Below, in pieces: positions 35,387 to 41,931 of a stretch of DNA of 41,931 nucleotides; the first letter of the stretch is position 1; every line of letters starts with the position of its first letter. Source of the stretch: Gammaproteobacteria bacterium. GTDB lineage: Bacteria > Pseudomonadota > Gammaproteobacteria > Xanthomonadales > Wenzhouxiangellaceae. Both the position numbers and the translations under genes were made by a program. The notes under the pieces are model-generated. The model worked only from the letters and a program-made list of their open reading frames with translations. It did not search any database and was not told where the DNA came from. The DNA lies in the NCBI GenBank assembly GCA_003565625.1, contig PXBD01000042.1, positions 1-41,931 of the forward strand, read 5' to 3'.

Positions 35387-36811
35387 ATGAGCAAGACCAG
35401 CCGATCTTCGCTGTGGGCCGGGCTGTACTGCCCGGGTCTGCCCCTGAGCGCGGTCTGGGACCATCAGCCCGGACCCGCGATTGCGGTGCACGAGCACCAG
35501 CGCGGCCAGGCGCGCATCTTCCAGGCCGGACAGCGCGCCCACCAGCACGGCGTACGCCCGGGCATGAGCTTAAGCCAGGCCCTGGCCGTGCTGCCGCAGC
35601 TGCAAAGCCGGCCGCGCAGCGCGGCCATGGAGCAGCGCGCGCTCGAACAGATCGCCCTGGCCGCCTATGGCCACAGCCACCAGGTGGTGCTGGCCCCGCC
35701 CGATAGCGTGCTGCTGGAAATTGCTGGCAGCCGGCGCCTGCGCGGCGGGCTGCGGCCACTGCTCGAAGAACTGGTTGACACATTGAACCAACAAGGCCTG
35801 CGGGTGCGTTGCGGCAGCGCCACGGTGCCGGCCGCCGCCCGCCTGCTGGCGCGCACAAACCAGCATGCCCACTCGCCCGAACACCTGCAACGCAGGCTTG
35901 ATGCCCTGCCCATTGAAGCGCTGGGCCTGCCCACGCGCCAGGCGCAGGCCATCACCGGCTGCGGCCTGCGCCGGCTGGGCGAACTGATCCAGATGAGGGC
36001 GCCGGAACGCGCGCGCCGTTTCGGCAGCGCCCTGAATGCCGAACTCGACCAGCTCTACGGTCGCCGGCCCACTCCGCTGGCCGGCTGGCAGCCGCCGGAA
36101 CGCTATCGCCAGCGCCTGGAACTGCCCGTGCCCAGCGACCGCAGCGAGGCTTTGCTGTTTGCCGCCAATCGTGCGCTTGATCATCTCGGCGGCTGGCTGG
36201 AGGTACGCGACCGCGCCCTGACCGGCCTGCACATCCGCCTGGAGCGCGAAGACAGCGGCAACCCAATCGTCTTGCACCTGAGCCTGGCCCGGCCCGGATT
36301 CGACCGCACCCGGCTGCTGGAGATGCTGGCCCTCAAGCTCGAGCGCATTCGCCTGCCCGCAGCAATTGCCGCGCTGGTACTCAAGGCCGAGACCACGCTT
36401 GAATATCGCCCGCCCCAGGCCGACCTGTGGGACAACCGCAATCGCAGTGATGCCTGGCCGGCCCTGCTCGACCGCCTGCGCGCGCGCCTGGGCGAGGACG
36501 GCATCAACGGCATCGCCGCGCACGCCGACCACCGCCCCGAACGCGCCTGGCGCTGGGTTCCGCCCGGCACCACGACACCGTGCACCGAAACCCGCCCGCG
36601 CCCGACCTGGCTGCTACCCGCCCCGCGCCCGTGCTGCCGCGCCGATTTTCGCCTCGAAGACGGCCCGGAGCGGATCGAGGCCGGCTGGTGGGACGGCCAC
36701 GACTGCAAACGCGACTACTGGGTTGCGCGCGACCGCCACGGTCGCAAGGTGTGGATCTTCCACGAACACCAACCGCGCTCAGGCTGGTTTCTGCATGGCC
36801 TGTTTTCCTGA
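35387..36811 (+). CDS. imuB: Y-family polymerase-like protein ImuB
   Basis: The 474-residue product is a Y-family polymerase relative. It has the finger/palm-like region (GQRAHQHGVRPGMSLSQALAVLPQ), HhH-type DALPIEALGLPTRQAQAITGCGLRRLGEL and the little-finger part. The C-terminal ImuB signature is ERIEAGWWDGHDCKRDYWVA and GWFLHGLF. The catalytic acids of true Y polymerases are not evident, as expected for ImuB, which acts as an adaptor. The usual third partner dnaE2 is not next to it; a transporter gene follows. Confidence 0.92.
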   Translation: MSKTSRSSLWAGLYCPGLPLSAVWDHQPGPAIAVHEHQRGQARIFQAGQRAHQHGVRPGMSLSQALAVLPQLQSRPRSAAMEQRALEQIALAAYGHSHQVVLAPPDSVLLEIAGSRRLRGGLRPLLEELVDTLNQQGLRVRCGSATVPAAARLLARTNQHAHSPEHLQRRLDALPIEALGLPTRQAQAITGCGLRRLGELIQMRAPERARRFGSALNAELDQLYGRRPTPLAGWQPPERYRQRLELPVPSDRSEALLFAANRALDHLGGWLEVRDRALTGLHIRLEREDSGNPIVLHLSLARPGFDRTRLLEMLALKLERIRLPAAIAALVLKAETTLEYRPPQADLWDNRNRSDAWPALLDRLRARLGEDGINGIAAHADHRPERAWRWVPPGTTTPCTETRPRPTWLLPAPRPCCRADFRLEDGPERIEAGWWDGHDCKRDYWVARDRHGRKVWIFHEHQPRSGWFLHGLFS

Positions 36812-36872
36812 ATCAAATGCTCCTGGCTTGTTGGGTATGATGCGCTTCGACCCCGGCTATTCGAGCCCGCCA

Positions 36873-38774
36873 ATGAACCCCGATCAGATCACGATTTTTG
36901 CCATCCTGCTGGTCACTATCGTCCTGTTTGTCTGGGGCCGCTTTCGGCATGACCTGGTCGCGGTGATGGCGCTGCTGGCCTGCGTGATCTTCGGCCTGGT
37001 GCCGGGGATGGACGCCTTCGAGGGCTTCGGCCATCCGGCCGTGATCACGGTAGCAGCCGTGCTGATCCTGAGCCGCGGGCTGCAGACTTCCGGCGCGGTC
37101 GACATCCTGACCGAACGCTTTTTACCCAAAACCGATAACGCCTTCATCGCCAACGCAATGCTGGTCTGCCTGGCCGCGTTTTTGTCGGCGTTCATGAACA
37201 ACGTCGGCGCCCTGGCGCTGCTGATGCCGGTGGCCATCCAGCTGGCCCACAAACACGGGCTTGCCCCCGGACAGATGCTGATGCCGCTGGCCTTCGGCTC
37301 GATCCTTGGCGGCATGATGACCCTGATCGGCACCCCACCCAACCTGATCGTGTCGGGCTTTCGCGCCGATGCCGGGCTGGGCTCGTTCCAGATGTTCGAC
37401 TTCACCCCCGTTGGCGTAGCCGTGACGCTGGCCGGGCTGGCGGTCATCCTCGGGCTGGGGCGGTTCCTGATCCCGGTCCGCGAGCGCTCCGACCTGGAGG
37501 ATTTCGATACCGGCGACTACCTGACCGAAGCGCGCGTGCAGCCAACGTCGGATGCCATCGGCCTGCGCCTGAGCGAGGCCGAAGCCAAAATCGACGAGAC
37601 CGGCTCACAAATCGTCGGCCTGGTCCGCGACGAGCGGCGGATTCGGTCCCCGCACGGCAACTACAAACTGCAGGCCGGCGACATCCTGGTGATCGAAGCC
37701 GAACCCAAGGCGCTGGTCACGGCCCTGAGCAAGCTCGACATCCACCTGGAAGAAGACAAGCGCGAGCCGCAGATTGAAACCCGCCGCAATCACGACGAAA
37801 CCGGGACCAGCCTGAAGGAGCCGGCCAACACATCGAAGGACGTTACCGGCAAGACGAAGACCCAGAGTGACCACGAAGAACCGAAAGACAACAAGAAGAA
37901 CAATTCCGACGAGGCCGAGGAAATCGCGCTGATGGAGGTGGTCGTGATGCCGACCTCGGGCATCATCGGGCGCTCGGCCAGCGCCATGAAGCTTCGAAGC
38001 CACTACGACATCAACCTGCTGGCGGTTTCGCGCCAAGGGCGGCGCACGGTCGCGCGCTTGCGGACGCTGCGCTTCCGCCCCAGCGACGTTCTGCTGCTCC
38101 AGGGCCCGCTCGAAACCGTGCAGGAATTCGCCATCAACAACGGCTGCGTGCCGCTGGCCGAGCGCTCGCTCAGGATCCCCCGCCCCGGCCAAGCGCTGAC
38201 CGCCACTCTGATCATGCTCGGCGCGGTCGCGATTGCCGCCCTGGGCCTGCTGCCGACCGCAGTGGCGTTCGCCTTGGGCGTACTGCTGACCGTGCTGACC
38301 CGCCTGGTCCCGCCGCGCAAGGTCTACGATGCGGTCGACTGGCCGGTGATCGTGCTGCTGGGCGCGCTGATTCCGGTCGCCGGTGCCATGGAGAGCACCG
38401 GTGCAGCCGACCTGCTCACCCGCACCGCGCTGGAACAGCTTGCCGACAGCGGTCCGGTCATCGCCATGGTTCTGGTGATGGTGATCACCATCCTGCTCTC
38501 CAGCGTGATGAACAACGCCGCCACCGCGGCGGTCATGTGCCCGATCGCGATCAGCTCGGCCCGACTGCTGGAGGTCAACCCCGACAGTCTGCTGATGACC
38601 GTGGCCGTGGGCGCATCGTGCGCGTTCCTGACCCCCATTGCCCACCAGAACAACACCCTGATCCTGAGTCCGGGCGGTTTCCGCTTCGGCGACTACTGGC
38701 GGCTGGGGCTGCCGCTGGAGATTGTGGTGGTTGCCGTCGGTGTGCCGATGATCCTGCTGGTCTGGCCGCTATGA
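36873..38774 (+). CDS. SLC13/DASS-type transporter with two RCK_C (TrkA-C) domains
   Basis: The 633-residue product has two hydrophobic halves with the duplicated family motif AFMNNVGALALLMPVA (first half) and SSVMNNAATAAVMCPIAIS (second). The second half ends in TPIAHQNNTLILSPGG. Between them are two TrkA-C-like domains, one with IDETGSQIVGLVRDERR, the other with PTSGIIGRSASAMKLR. They are separated by about 55 very hydrophilic Lys/Glu/Asp/Asn-rich residues (about 295-350). Substrates of this family are sulfate or di/tricarboxylates; the one here is unknown. The ATG at 36873 is the likely start; 36837 is also open. Its stop overlaps the hxpB start as ATGA. Confidence 0.88.
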   Translation: MNPDQITIFAILLVTIVLFVWGRFRHDLVAVMALLACVIFGLVPGMDAFEGFGHPAVITVAAVLILSRGLQTSGAVDILTERFLPKTDNAFIANAMLVCLAAFLSAFMNNVGALALLMPVAIQLAHKHGLAPGQMLMPLAFGSILGGMMTLIGTPPNLIVSGFRADAGLGSFQMFDFTPVGVAVTLAGLAVILGLGRFLIPVRERSDLEDFDTGDYLTEARVQPTSDAIGLRLSEAEAKIDETGSQIVGLVRDERRIRSPHGNYKLQAGDILVIEAEPKALVTALSKLDIHLEEDKREPQIETRRNHDETGTSLKEPANTSKDVTGKTKTQSDHEEPKDNKKNNSDEAEEIALMEVVVMPTSGIIGRSASAMKLRSHYDINLLAVSRQGRRTVARLRTLRFRPSDVLLLQGPLETVQEFAINNGCVPLAERSLRIPRPGQALTATLIMLGAVAIAALGLLPTAVAFALGVLLTVLTRLVPPRKVYDAVDWPVIVLLGALIPVAGAMESTGAADLLTRTALEQLADSGPVIAMVLVMVITILLSSVMNNAATAAVMCPIAISSARLLEVNPDSLLMTVAVGASCAFLTPIAHQNNTLILSPGGFRFGDYWRLGLPLEIVVVAVGVPMILLVWPL

Positions 38775-39424
38775 CTCGTATTGCTGCGGCCATTTTCGAC
38801 ATGGACGGTCTGCTGATCGACTCCGAACCGCTGTGGCAGGATGCCGAGCTGACCTGTTTTCTGCCGCTGGGCGTGCCGGTCACCCGTGAACTTTGCAAGG
38901 AAACCGCTGGCCGGCGCATCGACGAAGTCGTACGCCTGTGGCAGGAGCGCTTCGGCTGGGACGGGCCCGATGCAGACGAGATGGTCCGGCGCGTGCTCGA
39001 CGAGGTCACCCGGCTGATCGTTGAGCGTAGCGAGGCCCTGCCCGGCGTCCACGACACCATGCGCGCCCTCCAAGATCAGGGCATTCCCATGGCGATCGCG
39101 TCGTCGTCGCCGCCGGCGCTGATCGAGGCGGTAGTCGCCAAGCTGGACCTGGCGCCCTACCTGCAGCTGACCCACTCCGGCATCCACGAGCAGTACGGCA
39201 AGCCCGACCCGGCGGTGTTCCTGACCACGGCGCGCAAGCTGGAAGTTGCACCCGAACGCTGCCTGGTGTTCGAAGACGCCCCCGCCGGCGTCACCGCCGC
39301 TGTCCGGGCCGGCATGCAGGTAGTGGCGGTACCCTCGGTGTTTGACCCGAAAGACCCGGCCTTCGCGCAGGCCGATCAGGTGCTGGGGAGTTTGCGGGAA
39401 TTCGAGTTGGCGCGTTGGCTCTGA
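38771..39424 (+). CDS. hxpB: HAD-family sugar-phosphatase, HxpB (YniC)-like
   Basis: The 217-residue product is a HAD subfamily IA phosphatase with motif I FDMDGLLIDSEPLW, motif II IASSSPP, Lys in YGKPDPAVF and motif IV VFEDAPAGVTAA. It closely follows E. coli YniC/HxpB, which removes phosphate from hexitol and 2-deoxyglucose 6-phosphates. The gene overlaps the transporter gene by four bases, so it is translated from the same mRNA. Any link to that transporter's substrate is a guess. Confidence 0.9.
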   Translation: MTRIAAAIFDMDGLLIDSEPLWQDAELTCFLPLGVPVTRELCKETAGRRIDEVVRLWQERFGWDGPDADEMVRRVLDEVTRLIVERSEALPGVHDTMRALQDQGIPMAIASSSPPALIEAVVAKLDLAPYLQLTHSGIHEQYGKPDPAVFLTTARKLEVAPERCLVFEDAPAGVTAAVRAGMQVVAVPSVFDPKDPAFAQADQVLGSLREFELARWL

Positions 39425-39433
39425 ACAGATGTT

Positions 39434-39546
39434 TAACCGCGGATGAACGCAGATAAACGCGGATGTAAAGAATCAAGAACTCCACGAGTTGGAAGTTGTT
39501 TTGATCAAGTCAATCATCTGCGTTCATCCGCGTTCATCTGCGGTTA
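39434..39546. repeat. Imperfect inverted repeat of 10-base GATGAACGC units
   Basis: Two 32-base arms (39434-39465 and 39515-39546) are inverted copies differing at a few G/A positions. They are separated by 49 bases. Each arm is a row of about three 10-base units of the kind CGCGGATGAA / CGCAGATAAA. The pair fills the gap between the convergent hxpB and prolyl oligopeptidase genes and could fold into a long hairpin. I recall similar units scattered between genes in many proteobacteria. Confidence 0.85.
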
Positions 39547-39570
39547 GAAATCTTTTCCAACAACAAGCAA

Positions 39571-41664
39571 TCAGTCGCGGCTCGCCGGATTCAGGCGATC
39601 ATGCAAATAGGCATAGATCAGCGCACTGATATACGCGCTCTGCTTCAGGTTGGCCGCGCCGCCGTGCCCTCCTTCAATGTTTTCGTAGTAGAGCACGTCG
39701 TGGTCCTGTTCGAGCATGCGGGCGACGAACTTGCGCGCATGGCCGGGATGGACGCGATCATCGCGGGTGGAGGGGGTGACGAAGGCCTTGGGATAGTCGG
39801 CGTTTTCGTCGAGGTTCTGGTAGGGCGAGTACTGGCTCATGAAGGCCCAGTCGTCCGGGTCGTCCGGGTTGCCGTACTCGGCCATCCAGCTGGCCCCGGC
39901 CAGCAGCAGGTGATAGCGCTGCATGTCCAGCAGCGGCACCTGGATGATCACGGCGTTGAACAACTCGGGGCGCTGGACCATCACCGCGCCGGTCAGCAGG
40001 CCGCCGTTGGAGCCGCCCTGCATGCCCAGGTGCTCGGCTGAGGTGATGTCGCGCTCGATCAGATCCTCGGCCACGGCAATCAGGTCATCGAACACCCGCT
40101 GGCGGTTTTCACGCAGGCCCGCCTGGTGCCAGCGCGGGCCGAACTCGCCGCCGCCGCGGATGTTGGCCAGCACGTAGACCCCGCCGCGCTCCAGCCAGGA
40201 CGAGCCGATGATGCCGGAGTAAAACGGCGTCCGCGCGACCTCGAAACCACCGTAGGCGGCCAGCAGCGTCGGGTTGGCGCCGTTGGCCTCGAAGCCTTCC
40301 GGCTTGACCACGAAATACGGAATGCGCTCACCGTCGGCCGAAGTGGCAAAAAACTGTTCAACCTCCATGCCGTCGGTGTCGAAGCGGGCCGGCTCGGAGC
40401 GGATCTGGCGGCGCGTGTCGGCCGCGGCATCGGCCTCGTACAGGCGCGAGGGGGTCAGGAAGCCGGTGTAGTTGAAGTAGAAAGCATTCGAACGATCATC
40501 GGTGCTGACCACGGCCAGGCTACCCATGGGCGGCACGTCCAGGGCGTGGCGTTCCCAGCCGTCCTCGGTGCGGGTAAAGCGCAGAAACTGACCGGTGACT
40601 TTATCCAGAATCGAGACAATGACGGTGTTTTCCGTGGTCGAAACACCGTTGACGGCCTGGCGTTCGTTGGGCTGGAACAGGACTTCGAAAGCTGGCTCTC
40701 CGGCCAGCACCGACTCCATGTCGGCGGCCAGCAGCGCGCCCTGGGCGTACGTGGTCTCGCCCACGGTCCAGTCGGATTTCAATTCCACCAGCAGTTGCCC
40801 GCCGATGATGCCGGCCACGTTGGCGTCATCGGGCACGTCGACGCGGATGGTTTCGCCGTCGCGCAGGACGTGGTATTCGCGGGTAAAGAAGCTCGGCAGG
40901 CGCACGATCATGTCCCAGGGAGTATCCCCGTCCCAGAAGCGGCTGCCCCAGACCAGCACGTCATCGCGCTCGGCCTCGAACACCAGTTCGGCCTCGCTGC
41001 GATCAGTCCCGCGCCGCCAGATATAGACCTGGCGCGGATACTCCGAGGTGGTCATCTGCTCGTCCTCGAAAGCGGGGCCGAAGAACACGCTGTCGCGGTC
41101 GCGCCAGCTGATGTAGCTCTTGGACTCCGGCAGCACGAAACCGTCTTCGACAAACTCGCGGGTTTCGAGGTTGAACTCGCGCCGGACGTTGGCGTCGGCA
41201 CCGCCGATGGACAGACCGATGATGCAGCGGTCGTAATCCGGGTAGCGGCAGCTGGCACCGCCCCAGACCCAGTTTTCGTCTTCGGCTTCGGCCAGGGCGT
41301 CGACGTCGATAATGGTGTCCCACTCGGGCCGTTCATCGCGGAAGTTCTCACGACTGGTCATGCGCCAGATACCGCGCACGTGCTCGGCGTCGCGCCAGAA
41401 GTTGTAGATCTGCCCGCCCCTCAGCGACGGGTAGGCAATGCGGTCATCGGCGGTCAGGATGTCGAGGTTGCGCTCGTGGATGGGCGCAAACAGCGGGTGG
41501 GATTCGAGAAACTCCACCGAACGTTCGTTCTGTTCACGCGCCCAGTCCAGCGCCTGCTCGCTCTCGATTTCTTCGAGCCAGAGGAACGGGTCGTTGTCAG
41601 TACTCATGGCAAGGCCCGGCCAGGTCAGAGCTGCAATCAAAGGAAGAACGGATCGTATATTCAT
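39571..41664 (-). CDS. S9A family prolyl oligopeptidase, exported
   Basis: The 697-residue product has a signal peptide (MNIRSVLPLIAALTWPGLA). A beta-propeller follows (about 70-430), then a C-terminal alpha/beta-hydrolase domain. The triad is visible: Ser552 in GGSNGG, Asp in TRDDRVHPGH near 635 and His667 in EGGHGG. Such enzymes cut short peptides after proline. I chose the ATG at 41664 because the signal peptide starts there. A TTG 66 bases upstream would overlap the neighbouring gene. The signal peptide suggests periplasmic action beside the tricorn-like peptidase encoded nearby. Confidence 0.93.
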   Translation of the reverse strand: MNIRSVLPLIAALTWPGLAMSTDNDPFLWLEEIESEQALDWAREQNERSVEFLESHPLFAPIHERNLDILTADDRIAYPSLRGGQIYNFWRDAEHVRGIWRMTSRENFRDERPEWDTIIDVDALAEAEDENWVWGGASCRYPDYDRCIIGLSIGGADANVRREFNLETREFVEDGFVLPESKSYISWRDRDSVFFGPAFEDEQMTTSEYPRQVYIWRRGTDRSEAELVFEAERDDVLVWGSRFWDGDTPWDMIVRLPSFFTREYHVLRDGETIRVDVPDDANVAGIIGGQLLVELKSDWTVGETTYAQGALLAADMESVLAGEPAFEVLFQPNERQAVNGVSTTENTVIVSILDKVTGQFLRFTRTEDGWERHALDVPPMGSLAVVSTDDRSNAFYFNYTGFLTPSRLYEADAAADTRRQIRSEPARFDTDGMEVEQFFATSADGERIPYFVVKPEGFEANGANPTLLAAYGGFEVARTPFYSGIIGSSWLERGGVYVLANIRGGGEFGPRWHQAGLRENRQRVFDDLIAVAEDLIERDITSAEHLGMQGGSNGGLLTGAVMVQRPELFNAVIIQVPLLDMQRYHLLLAGASWMAEYGNPDDPDDWAFMSQYSPYQNLDENADYPKAFVTPSTRDDRVHPGHARKFVARMLEQDHDVLYYENIEGGHGGAANLKQSAYISALIYAYLHDRLNPASRD

Positions 41665-41722
41665 TGTCGTGTGCTTGGTCCAAATCAGGTTTCCAGAAAC
41701 AAAGTGGTTGGTCAGATCACGA

Positions 41723-41931
41723 TCAGTCAAAGCGCAGATGCTTGACCGAGCGACCCTCGTTGGCGATTTCTTTCAGCGAGTCGATACCGATGGCGATCTG
41801 GCTGTCGACGAAACGCTCGGTAATGATGCGGTCGGAGGCGTCGGTTTTCACCCCGTCGGGGACCATGGGCTGGTCCGAGACCAGCAGCAGGGCGCCGGTC
41901 GGAATCGAATTGGCGAAGCCGACGGTGAAGA
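41723..41931 (-). CDS. amn: AMP nucleosidase, C-terminal end (5' part outside window)
   Basis: The last 68 codons are present, reading FTVGFANSIPTGALLLVSDQ at the edge and ending SLKEIANEGRSVKHLRFD before TGA. This matches, from memory, the C-terminus of the short AMP nucleosidase form seen in Bacteroidetes and some gammaproteobacteria, rather than the end of E. coli Amn. The enzyme splits AMP into adenine and ribose 5-phosphate. The prolyl oligopeptidase gene follows 58 bases downstream. Confidence 0.8.
   Translation of the reverse strand, partial: FTVGFANSIPTGALLLVSDQPMVPDGVKTDASDRIITERFVDSQIAIGIDSLKEIANEGRSVKHLRFD

Noticed and set aside
39434-39546. A CRISPR array
   Set aside because: There are only two arms in opposite orientation with 10-base internal units, no regular spacers and no cas genes nearby.

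Overview
The window looks like a GC-rich chromosome segment from a motile, free-living gammaproteobacterium. The block tig-clpP-clpX-lon-hup-ppiD, the flagellar order flgBCDEFGHIJKL with divergent flgA-flgMN, and the tRNAs ending in encoded CCA all fit. My guess, from memory only, is a Xanthomonadales/Chromatiales relative such as Wenzhouxiangella.

Region 1 (1-12.6 kb) is a flagellar rod/hook locus. flgB to flgL lie on the minus strand (flgL runs off the left edge). flgA, flgM, flgN and a PilZ/YcgR-like gene run divergently. Three sigma-54 type promoters (flgB, flgA, flgG) and two sigma-28 type promoters (flgK, flgM) can be read from the sequence. Together they suggest a hierarchy: sigma-54 for rod and hook, sigma-28 for filament junction and anti-sigma factor. 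A degenerate EAL-HDOD gene and RNase D follow.

Region 2 (15-24.4 kb) holds tRNA-Arg(CCU), fabI, ppiD, tRNA-Asp, tRNA-Val, an HU gene, lon, clpX, clpP and tig, a protein-quality-control block. lon has a sigma-32-like promoter.

Region 3 (24.4-28.1 kb) is rich in tRNAs: Pro, Arg(UCU), His and Lys behind one strong promoter, then Arg(ACG) and Ser(GGA). The most striking element lies here. The tRNA-Arg(UCU) gene is split inside its anticodon by a 694-nt group I self-splicing intron. Its P1, P3, P4, P6, P7, P8, P9 and P10 pairings can all be drawn, and its P6 loop carries a small PD-(D/E)XK-type homing endonuclease gene. Between the tRNAs lie a SprA-like metalloprotease gene, a TehA/SLAC1-like transporter and a cupin. 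A 45-bp direct repeat duplicates the 3' end of tRNA-Arg(ACG).

Region 4 (28.2-41.9 kb) carries a glycine betaine-type ABC importer (proVWX), a tricorn-like S41 peptidase, imuA-imuB behind a LexA-like box, an SLC13-type transporter with an unusual hydrophilic insert, an HxpB-like phosphatase, an intergenic inverted repeat, an S9A prolyl oligopeptidase and the 3' end of an AMP nucleosidase gene.
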